A DNA stretch of 64,000 nucleotides from an uncultured Gilliamella sp. (GCA_946481345.1 CAMLMY010000007.1:1-64000), one strand, 5' to 3'; positions 39,222 to 49,600 are shown, numbered from the stretch's first letter. A program made the numbers and translations. Notes: generated by a model from the sequence alone, not told the origin.

Positions 39222-39524
39222 ATGAGTAATTTAACTATTTTATTTGTTTGTGGCGCAGGATTAGGCAGTAGTTTTGCTGCACAAATGGCTACCGAAGACG
39301 TGCTAAAAGCTAAAGGTATTGAAGCTAATTTAGATCATACTGATATTTCATCCGCTGCGGCGATGAATGCCGATATCATTATCACGGCTGAAAACTTTCG
39401 CCCACAGTTTGCCAAATTCAATATCAACGATAAAACCACCATCGTGTTTCTTAGAAATATTGTTTCCAAAGTTGAAATTGAGGAAAAGCTTTGCCCCGTT
39501 TTACAGCAAAAAGGACTGATTTAG
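39222..39524 (+). CDS. PTS EIIB component, ascorbate (Ula) type
   Basis: 100 aa. The P-loop-like FVCGAGLGSSF near the start contains the phosphorylated C10. AGGAGG stands 7 nt before the ATG at 39222; the TTG 6 nt earlier is not needed. It passes phosphate from EIIA to the imported sugar with the EIIC gene 21 nt downstream. It resembles UlaB, but the sugar need not be ascorbate. Confidence 0.92.
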   Translation: MSNLTILFVCGAGLGSSFAAQMATEDVLKAKGIEANLDHTDISSAAAMNADIIITAENFRPQFAKFNINDKTTIVFLRNIVSKVEIEEKLCPVLQQKGLI

Positions 39525-39545
39525 TCGCGATAACAGGAGAATATT

Positions 39546-40835
39546 ATGAATGTGATTAACTTTATTATCGACAATATTTTAACGCAGGCTTCAATAACCA
39601 TTAGTTTAATCGCCATGCTTGGGCTTATTTTACAAAAAAAATCAGTCGGACAAATTATTTCAGGAACACTAAAAACCTTATTAGGCTTTCAGGTGTTAAA
39701 TGCAGGTTCAAGCATTATTGTTGGTAGTTTGACTTATTTTGGTCAAATCTTTACCGCCGGTTTTGATATGCAGGGAATTATTCCATCCATTGAAGCCATA
39801 AATGGACAAGCCATGAATCAACTAGGTTTAGGTCGCGATATTGCACTGACCTTTTTGATGATCTTTATTTTCAATATTCTTATTGCTCGTTTGACTCGTT
39901 GGAAGTATATCTTTTTAACTGGACAGGCGATTTTGTGGATGGCGACCATGACGACCGTATTTGGTAGTGTAGCAGGCCTTTCTGGAATAGCTTTAATTTT
40001 AGTGGGAGGTTTAATTGGTGCTATTTTTGCAGTAATGATGCCAGCCATTGCGCAGCCAATTATCTATAAAGTGACAGGATCAAATGATATTGCTCTTGGT
40101 CATTTTTGTACAATCGGTTATCTATTTGAAGCGGGTGTTGCTTATGTAGTGGGTGAAAAAGGTGAGAACAAACGCTCAATTGAAGATATGAAATTGCCCA
40201 AGTCATTCGAATTTTTACAAGATACTTATCTATCTGTAATGGTGGTTATGGTACCACTTTATGTCATTACTGTACTGTTTGCGGGTGAACAATATGCCTC
40301 AACTTTATCAGGCTCACAAAACTATGTGATTTATGCCTTTACACAATCAATTATTTTTGTGGTAGGGATCTATGTATTGTTAGCAGGCGTGCGCTTATTG
40401 CTGGGTGAAATCGTGCCAGCGTTTAGGGGAATTGCCATGAAAGTGGTACCAAATGCCATTCCAGCGCTTGATTGTCCGGTGTTCTTTCCATATAGCCCAA
40501 ATGCAGTAATTTTAGGTTTTATTACTACTTCAATTGGTACAGTGATTGCGATGTTAACACTGCCGTTCTTTGGTTTAGCGATGATCTTACCTGGCATGTT
40601 AACTAACTTTTTTGCAGGGGGAACCGCAGGCATATTTGGTAATGCGATTGGTGGGCGTCGTGGTGCTTTAATTGGCGGGATAGCACATGGCTTTTTTATT
40701 ACCTTATTGCCTGCACTGCTGGTTACTATTTTTACGCAAATGGGCTTTGTTAATGCTACAGCAACGGATGTGGATACCGTTACAGTCGCATTACTTTATG
40801 CGTGGGTGTTAGGTCCAATTTTGAAACACTTTTAA
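39546..40835 (+). CDS. PTS EIIC permease, ascorbate (UlaA/SgaT) type
   Basis: 429 aa with about 11 hydrophobic segments. Family landmarks include VLNAGSSIIVGSL (about 55-67), HFCTIGYLFEAGVAY and FFPYSPNAVILGF. It forms the sugar channel of the PTS. AGGAG precedes its ATG. UlaA of E. coli is 465 aa, so this one is slightly short. Other members of this family carry pentitols or unknown sugars, so the substrate is open. Confidence 0.92.
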   Translation: MNVINFIIDNILTQASITISLIAMLGLILQKKSVGQIISGTLKTLLGFQVLNAGSSIIVGSLTYFGQIFTAGFDMQGIIPSIEAINGQAMNQLGLGRDIALTFLMIFIFNILIARLTRWKYIFLTGQAILWMATMTTVFGSVAGLSGIALILVGGLIGAIFAVMMPAIAQPIIYKVTGSNDIALGHFCTIGYLFEAGVAYVVGEKGENKRSIEDMKLPKSFEFLQDTYLSVMVVMVPLYVITVLFAGEQYASTLSGSQNYVIYAFTQSIIFVVGIYVLLAGVRLLLGEIVPAFRGIAMKVVPNAIPALDCPVFFPYSPNAVILGFITTSIGTVIAMLTLPFFGLAMILPGMLTNFFAGGTAGIFGNAIGGRRGALIGGIAHGFFITLLPALLVTIFTQMGFVNATATDVDTVTVALLYAWVLGPILKHF

Positions 40836-40849
40836 CAAGGATAATTGCT

Positions 40850-41254
40850 ATGTTTAGCTTCTTCAGAAAAAACAAACCAAAAGTCGAAGAACCCAAGACC
40901 GAAATAAAAGCCAGTTTAACATCAGAACAAATCGTTCAAATTGAGCAATCGATTCAGCAATTGCAACAACAAATTGCGAACAGTGACGATGCAAAACTTT
41001 TGGCTGTTTTATACGAAAAAACAGGAATGTTGTATTACCAATTAGAACGTATTGATTTAGCGATTGAGTATTTAGAAATCAGTTTACAACATAAAAAATC
41101 AATTGGAGAGGGTTATAAAATTTTAATGAGTTTATATAACCTAAAACGCGCCGAGGCTGCAACACATGGGTCAATGGCTGATATCGATTTTTGGCTGAAT
41201 AAAATGGATTCCATGCGTAATATCGCCAAACAAGTTACGATTCTACGAGATTAA
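40850..41254 (+). CDS. Small TPR-like protein within the PTS operon
   Basis: 134 aa from the ATG at 40850, preceded by AAGGA. The longer frame to 40802 overlaps the EIIC gene and is unlikely. A basic start (MFSFFRKNKPK) is followed by a Gln-rich helix (about 30-48) and paired helices (about 50-90, with GMLYYQLERIDLAIEYLEISLQ) that form a tetratricopeptide-type repeat. Cytoplasmic. Function unknown; TPRs mediate protein contacts, so it may link enzymes or regulator of this operon. Confidence 0.75.
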   Translation: MFSFFRKNKPKVEEPKTEIKASLTSEQIVQIEQSIQQLQQQIANSDDAKLLAVLYEKTGMLYYQLERIDLAIEYLEISLQHKKSIGEGYKILMSLYNLKRAEAATHGSMADIDFWLNKMDSMRNIAKQVTILRD

Positions 41255-41266
41255 AGGAAAATTATT

Positions 41267-42124
41267 ATGTATACCAATTTAAAAGCTGTCACTTCATTAG
41301 CGCAAAAGCTTAATTTTACCGTAGGTGCATTTAATACACATAATTTAGAAATGTTACCCGATATGCTTCGAGCAGCCAAAGAAGTAGGTGCCCCCATTAT
41401 TATCCAAACAAGTGTCGATACGGCACGTTATATTGGCTATAAAGTTTTGGTAAATGCAGTAAAAGCCATCGCAGATGAAGAGATAGTCGATGCTGTATTG
41501 CACTTAGATCATGCCAAAAATTTTGATGATATTAAACAAGCTATCGACAGCGGTTTTACCTCAGTCATGTTTGATGGTTCTTCACTGCCTTTTAAAGAAA
41601 ACATATTAAAAACGCGCGCGGTTGTTGAATATGCCCATGCGCGTGGAGTCTCAGTTGAAGGGGAGCTGGGCACCATAGGTGGTACAGAAGAGGGGATTAA
41701 GGTTGATGATAATGACAAAGTCTATACTAACCCTAAAGATGCGTTAGAATTTGTTAAAGCAACGGGTATTGATGCTCTAGCCGTTGCGATTGGCACTAAT
41801 CATGGACAATTTAAATCAAAAACAGAAGTGAATATTCCGTTATTGAAAGAAATTTATTCTCTTGTCAATATTCCGTTGGTTATTCATGGTGGGACAGGTG
41901 TTAAAGAAGAAGATTACCCTGAATTGATTAATAATGGTATTCGCAAATTTAATGTAGGTACCGAGTTATTAGTTAACTGGACACAAGTGGCCAAAGATAA
42001 GTTCGCACAAACTGAAGTCAATAAATCATTACGCCACAATGTTATTCCTGCTAATCAGGCAGTAAAGGAAATTGTGAAGCATAAAATGAGTTTATTTCTT
42101 AATGTGAATGGTCGTGTTAACTGA
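41267..42124 (+). CDS. Class II ketose-bisphosphate aldolase (GatY/KbaY/FbaA family)
   Basis: 285 aa, about the length of GatY/KbaY. Zinc-binding and catalytic motifs are LHLDHAK (D and H near 78-81), EGELGTIGG, GTNHGQF and IHGGTG. It should split a ketose 1,6-bisphosphate (fructose or tagatose type) into dihydroxyacetone phosphate and an aldehyde. It lies 12 nt after the TPR gene and 11 nt before the kinase, which suggests a PTS-phosphate, kinase, aldolase route. Confidence 0.93.
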   Translation: MYTNLKAVTSLAQKLNFTVGAFNTHNLEMLPDMLRAAKEVGAPIIIQTSVDTARYIGYKVLVNAVKAIADEEIVDAVLHLDHAKNFDDIKQAIDSGFTSVMFDGSSLPFKENILKTRAVVEYAHARGVSVEGELGTIGGTEEGIKVDDNDKVYTNPKDALEFVKATGIDALAVAIGTNHGQFKSKTEVNIPLLKEIYSLVNIPLVIHGGTGVKEEDYPELINNGIRKFNVGTELLVNWTQVAKDKFAQTEVNKSLRHNVIPANQAVKEIVKHKMSLFLNVNGRVN

Positions 42125-42135
42125 GGTGCATTGAT

Positions 42136-42744
42136 ATGCAGAAATATTTAATTTTACTGGCAGGTTGTCCATGTACAGGCAAAACGTATCTAGTTAAACA
42201 ATTGCAACAGCAATTTAAAGACAGCTTTGTATTAACACCCGATGAAGCTAAAGTTTTGTATGCCGAATCGATCGGTTTTAATTCTAAAGCTGAAAAAGAG
42301 GCATTAGAACACAAAGTCTGGCATTTTTATTATGGTGTGTTGCAACTGTATATGGATGCAGGTAAAAAGATTATTATTTCTGAATATCCTTTCAGTGATA
42401 AGCAAAAAAAGCAACTCAGTAAATTTGCTGATCACTATTATTATCAAGTGATTACAATTCGCTTAGTTGCTGACTTTGATATATTATGGCAACGTCGCTA
42501 CCTGCGCGACCGCTCGCCAGAACGTCATTTGAGTCATATTATGCAACATTATCACTATGGTGATAAACTTGAAGATCGCAATTTAGCCGACGATTTAGTG
42601 ACGAAAGAACAATTTTATCAAATCTGTCAAACCAGAAAGTATGATCAGTTTGCTTTAGGTCAAGTGATTGAAGTAGATGTAACCCACTATGCAAAGGTCA
42701 ATTATTCAAGTTTATTAGATGAACTCAAAAAAATTGTTAAATAA
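42136..42744 (+). CDS. P-loop kinase (zeta-toxin/shikimate-kinase-like fold), probable sugar-phosphate kinase
   Basis: 202 aa. The Walker A motif is G10-C-P-C-T-G-K16-T17. A hydrophobic strand ending in SEYPFS is probably strand 3/Walker B region. An Arg-rich lid (RRYLRDRSPERH) resembles small-molecule kinases. No membrane segment. As the last gene of the PTS operon, it may phosphorylate the imported sugar phosphate before aldolase cleavage; that is inference. A regulatory or nucleotide kinase role remains possible. Confidence 0.8.
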   Translation: MQKYLILLAGCPCTGKTYLVKQLQQQFKDSFVLTPDEAKVLYAESIGFNSKAEKEALEHKVWHFYYGVLQLYMDAGKKIIISEYPFSDKQKKQLSKFADHYYYQVITIRLVADFDILWQRRYLRDRSPERHLSHIMQHYHYGDKLEDRNLADDLVTKEQFYQICQTRKYDQFALGQVIEVDVTHYAKVNYSSLLDELKKIVK

Positions 42745-42755
42745 CAACTCTTTTT

Positions 42756-42780
42756 AGGTAAAAATGCTGACTTACCTTTT
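42756..42780 (+). terminator. Weak terminator after the PTS operon
   Basis: AGGTAA (42756-42761) pairs with TTACCT (42772-42777), followed by TTTCC. It is 11 nt past the kinase stop. Confidence 0.5.
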
Positions 42781-42874
42781 CCTACTTGGTTTTGTCGGCA
42801 TAGTTATTTTGTTTGCTTACTTACTTTTTATCATTTCAACAGCAAATCAATGATAAGAATTAAAAAAGTTTGCA

Positions 42875-42912
42875 CAATAATGCTTAACCATACTGGGTTA
42901 TTGCCATTATTG
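42875..42912 (-). terminator. Hairpin after fau
   Basis: CAATAATG (42875-42882) pairs with CATTATTG (42905-42912), and the inner AACC/GGTT can add to the stem. On the minus strand it is followed by ACTTTTTT a few bases on. It begins 6 nt after the fau stop. Confidence 0.5.
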
Positions 42913-42918
42913 ATAATA

Positions 42919-43464
42919 TTAAGCGTAGATGATTTCTGGTAGTTTGACATCCCATGGTTGATTATCAATATGAGGTACTTTTTGGCAGGCAAACGCCAGA
43001 CCGATAGGCAGAATTTGCTGGCTTTGGTAATTAGCTAACATACGATCATAATATCCTCCACCCATACCCATACGATAACCTCTTTCATCAAAAGCAACCA
43101 GTGGAGTAAAAATAATATCTAATTTTTGGAATGGTAATACATTTAGTACATTTAAAGCTGGTTGCAGTATATTAAATTTGTTTTTAATTAAAGATGTTTG
43201 TGGGGTGTATTTTAAAAAGAGTAAATGCGAAGAAGCAAATGGGTGTATAACAGGCAAATAGACAGACTTATTTTGTTGCCATAGATATTCTATAATCGGT
43301 TTCGTTTCCACTTCACCATCAAATGATAGAAATATTGCTATATTTTTTGCTAATTTTATATTTTGATGTTGAGTGATTTGTTGATAAATAGAATTTTGCG
43401 CATTAATGCGTTCGGTTAAGGAGAGTTGACGCCTTTTTTGACGTATATTCTGTCTAATATTCAT
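42919..43464 (-). CDS. fau: 5-formyltetrahydrofolate cyclo-ligase
   Basis: 181 aa (E. coli YgfA/Fau 182). N-terminal RQKRRQLS binds ATP, and the C-terminal GYRMGMGGGYYDRML is the family signature. It converts 5-formyl-THF to 5,10-methenyl-THF. It lies downstream of 6S RNA on the same strand, the same arrangement as E. coli ssrS-ygfA. Confidence 0.96.
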   Translation of the reverse strand: MNIRQNIRQKRRQLSLTERINAQNSIYQQITQHQNIKLAKNIAIFLSFDGEVETKPIIEYLWQQNKSVYLPVIHPFASSHLLFLKYTPQTSLIKNKFNILQPALNVLNVLPFQKLDIIFTPLVAFDERGYRMGMGGGYYDRMLANYQSQQILPIGLAFACQKVPHIDNQPWDVKLPEIIYA

Positions 43465-43500
43465 CAGTTATCACTGTAGAAATAAAACAAGATAAAAGCA

Positions 43501-43680
43501 CTCCAAGATGTCGTTTAGGGTCGTAACCCTTGAACCCAAGGTTCAAGGTGAACAACATGTTTCGATTTTTAGGTTTCCTTACAAGTAAGGCTTACACACC
43601 AATCAAAAGTCATATCATTCTAATATAAAGAGTATCGGCTCAGGGGACTAACCCACATCGCGAACATCCCAGAGATGCAT
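43501..43680 (-). ncRNA. ssrS: 6S RNA
   Basis: Read on the minus strand, the region between zapA and fau contains the 6S landmarks: 5' CTCTGGGATGTTCGC, then AGTCCCCTGAGCCGAT, then TTCACCTTGAACC and GGTTCAAGGGTTAC, and a 3' strand CATCTTGGAG pairing back to the 5' end. These match E. coli 6S RNA almost word for word, and the gene order zapA-ssrS-fau is the same. 6S RNA mimics an open promoter and binds sigma-70 polymerase in stationary phase. The ends are estimated to within a few bases. Confidence 0.95.
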
Positions 43681-43743
43681 ATAATATTACAGAATTTAAC
43701 AAATGATACAAGGAAGTTTTTATCAAATTTACAAATAAAAACG

Positions 43744-44028
43744 TTAATTGTTGGTATTCAAAGCAGAATCAAGCAATTGTTGTAGCATTTTTAGCCTATG
43801 GCTAAATTCGTTACTTTTTTCTTTTTCCTTAGTTAACTCGTAAGAAATATTGAGTGCTGCGGTCATGATAAGTTGCTCACTACCTATTTGTGGAGATTTT
43901 TCACGCAAATTAGATAAGCGCTCATCCAAATCTTTTGCGGCATTGGTTAGTGCGTCAACTTCATCAACCGGACAATTGAATTTTAATGTACGTCCAAAAA
44001 TTTGAATAGTGACAGCTTGAGTTTCCAT
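43744..44028 (-). CDS. zapA: Cell division protein ZapA
   Basis: 94 aa (E. coli 109). The N-terminal VTIQIFGRTLKFNCP domain is followed by a coiled-coil helix (about 60-90). It bundles FtsZ filaments at midcell. Placed just upstream of 6S RNA and 7 nt downstream of dxs. Confidence 0.93.
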   Translation of the reverse strand: METQAVTIQIFGRTLKFNCPVDEVDALTNAAKDLDERLSNLREKSPQIGSEQLIMTAALNISYELTKEKEKSNEFSHRLKMLQQLLDSALNTNN

Positions 44029-44035
44029 ATTTAAC

Positions 44036-45901
44036 CTATTGATTTATAAATTCATTAATTTTTTCTATAATATGTTCACAGTTTAATCCCATCTCATCTC
44101 TCATCTCATATTGAGATCCTTGGGGAATAAACTTATCTGGTAATCCAATATTTAAAATATCACATTTTATTTTTTTAGATAATAAAAATTCACAGACGCC
44201 ACTACCAGCACCGCCTTTAATACTATTTTCTTCTACAGTGACAAGTATATTATGAGTTTGGCTAATGTGCAAAAGGACTTTTTCATCTAATGGTTTAACA
44301 AAACGCATATCTATGACTGTAGCATTAATTTTTTTACCCGCCTGTAAAACTTCAGGTAGTAATGTGCCAAAATTGAGTAAAGCTATATTTTCTCCCTCAA
44401 TGCATAATTTTGATTCACCTATTGGTATGGGTGCTAATGGCTCTAATTGCACTCCAATACCTTCACCACGTGGATATCGAACTGCTACAGGACCATTATG
44501 CAAATAACCTGTATAGAGCATTTGTCGACACTCATTTTCATCACTAGGTGTCATTATGACAAAATTAGGTATGCAACGCATAAAACTTAAATCAAATGAC
44601 CCCTGATGCGTTTCACCATCGGCACCAACAATACCTGCTCTATCTATAGCAAATAAAACAGGTAAGTTTTGAATGGCAACATCATGAATAACTTGGTCAT
44701 AAGCACGTTGTAAAAAAGTTGAATAAATTGCTACGATTGGTTTTAAACCACTAATAGCAAAACCCGCAGCAAGTGTAACTGCATGTTGTTCAGCGATGGC
44801 GACATCAAAAAATTGATCTGGATAAAGATTGGCAAACTTGGTCATACCCGATCCTTCACTCATTGCAGGAGTGATAGCCATTAGTTGTTTATCATTTTGC
44901 GCCATTTCACACAACCAATCACCAAAAACTTGAGAATAGGTTGGTATAACTTTATTTGTCTCTGGCAATATTCCATCTTTGGGATTAAATTTTGGTACAC
45001 CATGCCATAAAGTTGGATTTTGTTCTGCTGGTGCGTAACCTTTGCCTTTCTGCGTAATAACATGAAGCAATTGAGGGCCTTTTAGTTGCCGAACTTTTTG
45101 TAAAGTGGTTACTAAACTTTCAACATCATGCCCATCAATAGGACCAATATAATTAAAACCAAGTTCTTCAAATAAGATCGCTGGTGTCACTAAACCTTTT
45201 AAATGTTCTTCGGTTTTTTTAAATAATTCTTTTAAAGGTGGAATATTAGCAAGCACTCGTTTGCCACTTTCACGGAAAGAAGTGTATGTTTTACTTGAAA
45301 GAATCTGGGCTAAATGTTGGTTAAGTGCACCCGTATTTTCTGAAATTGACATGTCATTGTCGTTAACAATCACTAACATGTCGGGTTTAATATGCCCGGC
45401 ATGATTCATTGCTTCAAATGCCATACCAGCGGTAAGTGCACCATCCCCAATAATTGCCGCTACCTTTTGTCCGGATTGTTTTTTTTGCTCACTAATAGCA
45501 ATACCTAAAGCGGCACTGATAGAAGTCGAAGAGTGGCCTGTAGTTAAAACATCATATTCGCTTTCATTGCGATGTGGGAATGGATGAAGCCCACCTTTTT
45601 GCCGGATTGTGAGCATTTGATCACGTCGGCCAGTTAAAATTTTATGTGGATAAGCTTGATGACCAACATCCCAAATAATTTTATCAAAAGGGGTATGATA
45701 AACATAATGCAGTGCTACTGTTAATTCAACCACACCTAGTCCTGATGCTAAATGTCCGCTAGATTGACTTACACAATTTAATAAAAATTGTCTTAACTCA
45801 CGACAAATTTCAGGCAGCTGAGATTGAGGATAACATCGTAGATCCTGTGGAAAGTTAATTTTTTTTAATAAGGGATAATTATCCAAATTCATTTTTATCA
45901 T
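44036..45901 (-). CDS. dxs: 1-deoxy-D-xylulose-5-phosphate synthase
   Basis: 621 aa (E. coli 620), thiamine-diphosphate enzyme for the first step of the MEP isoprenoid route. ThDP motif [20 protein letters not shown] sequence at about 153-168, catalytic-region [21 protein letters not shown], and transketolase C-terminal domain with [16 protein letters not shown]. Start may be M1 or M4. It forms xseB-ispA-dxs with the upstream genes, exactly as in E. coli. Confidence 0.97.
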   Translation of the reverse strand: MIKMNLDNYPLLKKINFPQDLRCYPQSQLPEICRELRQFLLNCVSQSSGHLASGLGVVELTVALHYVYHTPFDKIIWDVGHQAYPHKILTGRRDQMLTIRQKGGLHPFPHRNESEYDVLTTGHSSTSISAALGIAISEQKKQSGQKVAAIIGDGALTAGMAFEAMNHAGHIKPDMLVIVNDNDMSISENTGALNQHLAQILSSKTYTSFRESGKRVLANIPPLKELFKKTEEHLKGLVTPAILFEELGFNYIGPIDGHDVESLVTTLQKVRQLKGPQLLHVITQKGKGYAPAEQNPTLWHGVPKFNPKDGILPETNKVIPTYSQVFGDWLCEMAQNDKQLMAITPAMSEGSGMTKFANLYPDQFFDVAIAEQHAVTLAAGFAISGLKPIVAIYSTFLQRAYDQVIHDVAIQNLPVLFAIDRAGIVGADGETHQGSFDLSFMRCIPNFVIMTPSDENECRQMLYTGYLHNGPVAVRYPRGEGIGVQLEPLAPIPIGESKLCIEGENIALLNFGTLLPEVLQAGKKINATVIDMRFVKPLDEKVLLHISQTHNILVTVEENSIKGGAGSGVCEFLLSKKIKCDILNIGLPDKFIPQGSQYEMRDEMGLNCEHIIEKINEFINQ

Positions 45902-45913
45902 TAAGTCATCGTG

Positions 45914-46783
45914 TTAACTATTTCGATTTATAATAAAACCAGCGAGATCTTGCAGTGGTTGGCTATTATAAGGTATTTGGTTGAGACTATCGATAGCTTG
46001 ATCATATAACTGTTTTGTCATGTCTATAGCTGTTTGTAAGCCTAATAAAGCAGGATAGGTAGATTTCTCATGTATAATATCGGAGCCTTTAGGTTTGCCC
46101 ATAATAGCTTGTTCACCAATGACATCTAAAATGTCATCCTGAATTTGAAAAGCGAGTCCAATTGCTTGAGCATAGCTATCGAGCAAGGAATAGTAAGGCT
46201 TACTTATATCGCCACTGGCAAATGCACCTAATCGGACCGCCGCGTTAATTAATGTTCCAGTCTTATAGTTGTGGATTTTTTGTAAATGTTCAAGGGTGAT
46301 AGATTGGTGCTCTGCTTGCAAATCAAGTGACTGTCCTAAGCACATACCCGCTAATCCGCTAGCATTGGCAAGTTCTGCAATCATATTAATTTTAACTTGA
46401 TTATCTAGATGTTGGCTTTCAGATAATATGCTAAACGCTAATGATTGTAATGCATCACCAGCAAGTATCGCTTCAGCGTGTCCATATTGGATATGACATG
46501 TCGGTTTTCCACGTCGTAAGTTATCATTATCCATAGCCGGTAAATCATCATGAATTAATGAATAAGTATGAATCATTTCAATTGCAGCCGCTGCTTCATC
46601 AAGTTTTGATAACGGACAATCAAACATTTGCCCAGTTAAATAGACCAGTATTGGACGGATTCGCTTACCGCCAGCTAGCAAGCTATAGTTCATAGCTTGT
46701 TGCAATTTAGAAGAAGGGAACTGAGCAATATATGTCGTTAAGAACGTATTGATTCGCTCTTGTAATGGTTTTAAATTATTCAT
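45914..46783 (-). CDS. ispA: Farnesyl diphosphate synthase (geranyltranstransferase)
   Basis: 289 aa (E. coli 299). First Asp-rich motif [10 protein letters not shown], second [15 protein letters not shown] binds the isopentenyl substrate. It makes farnesyl diphosphate from IPP and DMAPP. The ATG overlaps the xseB end by 8 nt and dxs follows 12 nt later. Confidence 0.97.
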   Translation of the reverse strand: MNNLKPLQERINTFLTTYIAQFPSSKLQQAMNYSLLAGGKRIRPILVYLTGQMFDCPLSKLDEAAAAIEMIHTYSLIHDDLPAMDNDNLRRGKPTCHIQYGHAEAILAGDALQSLAFSILSESQHLDNQVKINMIAELANASGLAGMCLGQSLDLQAEHQSITLEHLQKIHNYKTGTLINAAVRLGAFASGDISKPYYSLLDSYAQAIGLAFQIQDDILDVIGEQAIMGKPKGSDIIHEKSTYPALLGLQTAIDMTKQLYDQAIDSLNQIPYNSQPLQDLAGFIINRNS

Positions 46784-47021
46784 TATTATCGGTTAAAAAT
46801 TCAGATAGTTCTGCATCACTATTTTCAGATAATAATATCTGAATGCGTTGTTCCGCTTGTTGTAATTGCTTTTGACCTGATTTAGCTAATTTGACACCTT
46901 TTTCAAACTCATTCAATGCTTCGTCTAATGGTAAATCACCATTTTCTAATTGTGAAACAATGGTTTCAAGTTGTTTAAGTGTTTCTTCAAAACTAGGTTC
47001 AGTTACTTGTTTTTTAGCCAT
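46776..47021 (-). CDS. xseB: Exodeoxyribonuclease VII small subunit
   Basis: 81 aa (E. coli 80). Starting at 47021 gives MAKKQ, preceded by AAGGA 7 nt upstream; the frame extends 7 codons further to 47042 without homology. Conserved [27 protein letters not shown]. With XseA it degrades single-stranded DNA. First gene of xseB-ispA-dxs. Confidence 0.95.
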   Translation of the reverse strand: MAKKQVTEPSFEETLKQLETIVSQLENGDLPLDEALNEFEKGVKLAKSGQKQLQQAEQRIQILLSENSDAELSEFLTDNNE

Positions 47022-47213
47022 ATTGTATTCCTTGTTGTACAAAATGAGTATACACGTATTTTCAGTAATGGTGAATTAAGATGTTTTATACTCAAACGTA
47101 TGCATTACCTGAAACTTTTTGACAAAATTTAATAATGTAATTTCGACAATGTACTTTAAAAAACGTAAATTCAACAACGTTAATTTAATTGATTAGCCAT
47201 CACAGTAAGATAT

Positions 47214-48563
47214 TTAATCTTTATTTCGGTTAAGTTCATCTACAGATAATAATGCAATGTCTGGATTAATTGGTTTTTTAACTTCTACGCCTAATTCACG
47301 AAATCGCTCAATTTGACCAATAATATTACCGCGACCTTTGGAGAGCTTATTAAGAGAGTTTTGATAAGTTTGTTGAGCTTTATCAAGCGTGCTACCAAGG
47401 TTTTCCATGTCTTCAACAAAACCGCGGACTTTATCATACAATTTACTTGCTTTATCTGCAATTAGCTCTGCATTACGATTTTGGTGTTCATAACGCCATA
47501 AATTATGAATCGTACGTAAGGCAACCAAAAGAGTGGTTGGGCTGACAATCATAATGTTATTTTTGAGCGCATCATTAATCAAAGATGGATCACTATCAAT
47601 AGCACATAAAAATGCTGGCTCTACAGGGATAAACATTAATATATAATCTAATGAATTAATGCCAATTAACTTATGATAATCTTTTTGACTAAGCTGCTTT
47701 AAATGGTTACGTACTGAAGTTAAATGATCGGATAATGCTTTGGTTTTTACAATTTCTTCATCATTATTGAAATAACGTTCATATGCTACTAGTGTCACTT
47801 TTGAATCAATAACCACATCACCTCCTTGAGGTAGATGTACAATGACGTCAGGTTGTAAACGTTGGTTATTTTCATTGGTTAAATTGACCTGTGTATCATA
47901 TTCATAACCTAATCTTAAACCCGAATTATCAAGTATTTGGCTAAGTATAAACTCTCCCCAATTTCCTTGAATTTTATTGTTACCTTTTAAAGCATTAGTG
48001 AGATTGGTTGCCTCTTTAGTCATTTGTTGATTCAGTTGCTGTAAATTGCGAATCTCATAAGTAAGCGTATGGCGTTCTTTTGCTTCCTCGCCAAAACTAT
48101 CTTGCACTTGCTTTTTAAAGCTCTCCAATTGTTCTTTTAATGGTGATAATAAAAAATTAAGGCTTTGCTTATTTTGTTGTTCAATTTTTTTACCACTGTG
48201 CTCAAATATACGATTGGCTAAGTTTTCAAACTGAGTTGTAAGTCGTTGTTCACTTTGCTCAAGTATTGTCTGGCGTTCATGGGCTGCATTACGCGTTTCT
48301 TCTAAGCGCGTTTTTAGTTCACTAATAGTCGCAAATTGCGCGATATTTTGTTGTCGATACTGGTTTAACTCACTTTCAAGCTGATTTAATTCATTAGTTA
48401 ATGTTTGATTCTCTTGTCTTATCTGAGAAAGTTGTAAATTAAATAATTGGTTTGAATTATTAATAACTAGCTGTGATTTAACTAATAAAATTAATAAAAT
48501 CAATGACACTATTCCAAGAATAATCGCGACCCACTCAGTAAGACCAAAATTACTTATCATCAC
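47214..48563 (-). CDS. rmuC: DNA recombination protein RmuC
   Basis: 449 aa (E. coli 475). One N-terminal membrane helix (about 9-27), a long coiled coil (30-180), then the RmuC domain with QGNWGE, PDVIVHLPQGGDVVIDSKV and NALRTIHNLW-like VALRTIHNLWRYE. It limits inversion at short inverted repeats; the domain is nuclease-like. It begins with GTG, which overlaps the epmA stop as TAGTG; an ATG follows immediately. Confidence 0.95.
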   Translation of the reverse strand: MMISNFGLTEWVAIILGIVSLILLILLVKSQLVINNSNQLFNLQLSQIRQENQTLTNELNQLESELNQYRQQNIAQFATISELKTRLEETRNAAHERQTILEQSEQRLTTQFENLANRIFEHSGKKIEQQNKQSLNFLLSPLKEQLESFKKQVQDSFGEEAKERHTLTYEIRNLQQLNQQMTKEATNLTNALKGNNKIQGNWGEFILSQILDNSGLRLGYEYDTQVNLTNENNQRLQPDVIVHLPQGGDVVIDSKVTLVAYERYFNNDEEIVKTKALSDHLTSVRNHLKQLSQKDYHKLIGINSLDYILMFIPVEPAFLCAIDSDPSLINDALKNNIMIVSPTTLLVALRTIHNLWRYEHQNRNAELIADKASKLYDKVRGFVEDMENLGSTLDKAQQTYQNSLNKLSKGRGNIIGQIERFRELGVEVKKPINPDIALLSVDELNRNKD

Positions 48564-49537
48564 TAAGCCCTTTCAAAGGTAAATGAAATGACATCATCTA
48601 GTTTCTTTGAATCAAGCGCTAACATGATTAAGCGATCTAAACCTATCGCAACTCCAGCGCAGTCAGGTAGACCATTTTCCATTGCTGCTAATAGCTCAAT
48701 ATCGATTTCTTGTTCAGGAAGATTCAAATTGAGTCTATCTTGATTGTTTTGTTCAAAACGTAGTCTTTGTTCTTGTGGGTTTGTTAATTCTTTAAAACCA
48801 TTAGCAAGTTCAACACCTTTGTAATAGAATTCAAAGCGCCCAGCAACGCGATGATCTTCACTGCTAATTGCAGCTAATGCTGCTTGTGAAGCAGGGAAGT
48901 TATATACGGCAATCGGTTTATCATGACCAATATAGGGTTCAACGCCAAAAGTAAATAAACATTGCAATAAACCATCTTTATCAAACTCTTCTGTTTTGAT
49001 CCCGATATTGAGCTGATTCACTGCGTTAACTAACGTTGCTTGATCTGCTTCTAATGGATCAATATTAAGGTGACGTTGAAACGCTTTTTGGTAAGAAACA
49101 CGTTCCGCTGGTTCACAATCTAAAATTGTTTGTAATAGATCATCAACTTCATTAATCATTTGCATCATATCAAATTGAATACGATACCATTCAAGCATAG
49201 TAAATTCAGGATTATGAAAATCGCTGATTTCCTCATGATTGCGAAAACATTTACAGATCTGATAGATTGGACCACTTCCCGCTGCTAATAAACGCTTCAT
49301 GTGGTATTCTGGACTGGTAATTAATGACATCTTTCGCCCAAGCTGTTCGTCGAATTCCCCCGGTCTAAAAAAGGTAGTAGAGAAAGAACTCAAATGCACA
49401 TCAGTAACGGCATATTGGCTCAAGGTCGGCGTTTCGACTTCCAATATACAGCGATCAGTAAAAAATTGTCGTACTTGTGAAATAATTTTCGCGCGCTTAA
49501 GTAGGTTATTGATAGATGCGGAAGGTTGCCAAGTCAT
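48563..49537 (-). CDS. epmA: Elongation factor P-(R)-beta-lysine ligase EpmA
   Basis: 324 aa (E. coli 325), a class II lysyl-tRNA synthetase-like enzyme without the anticodon domain. Motif 2 region [21 protein letters not shown] and motif 3 [12 protein letters not shown] are clear. It attaches beta-lysine to EF-P, which eases translation of polyproline runs. Partner genes efp and epmB are not in the window. It is translationally coupled to rmuC. Confidence 0.96.
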   Translation of the reverse strand: MTWQPSASINNLLKRAKIISQVRQFFTDRCILEVETPTLSQYAVTDVHLSSFSTTFFRPGEFDEQLGRKMSLITSPEYHMKRLLAAGSGPIYQICKCFRNHEEISDFHNPEFTMLEWYRIQFDMMQMINEVDDLLQTILDCEPAERVSYQKAFQRHLNIDPLEADQATLVNAVNQLNIGIKTEEFDKDGLLQCLFTFGVEPYIGHDKPIAVYNFPASQAALAAISSEDHRVAGRFEFYYKGVELANGFKELTNPQEQRLRFEQNNQDRLNLNLPEQEIDIELLAAMENGLPDCAGVAIGLDRLIMLALDSKKLDDVISFTFERA

Positions 49538-49576
49538 AAAAAATATCCATGGATTTTGATCAATTACTAAAAGAAG

Positions 49577-49600
49577 AAAAATAGGGCTTAAGCCCTATTT
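49577..49600 (-). terminator. Bidirectional-looking terminator after opgH
   Basis: A perfect 12-bp palindrome (AAAATAGGGCTT with AAGCCCTATTTT). On the minus strand it ends TTTTTCTTCTTTT. It lies 5 nt past the opgH stop. Confidence 0.85.
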
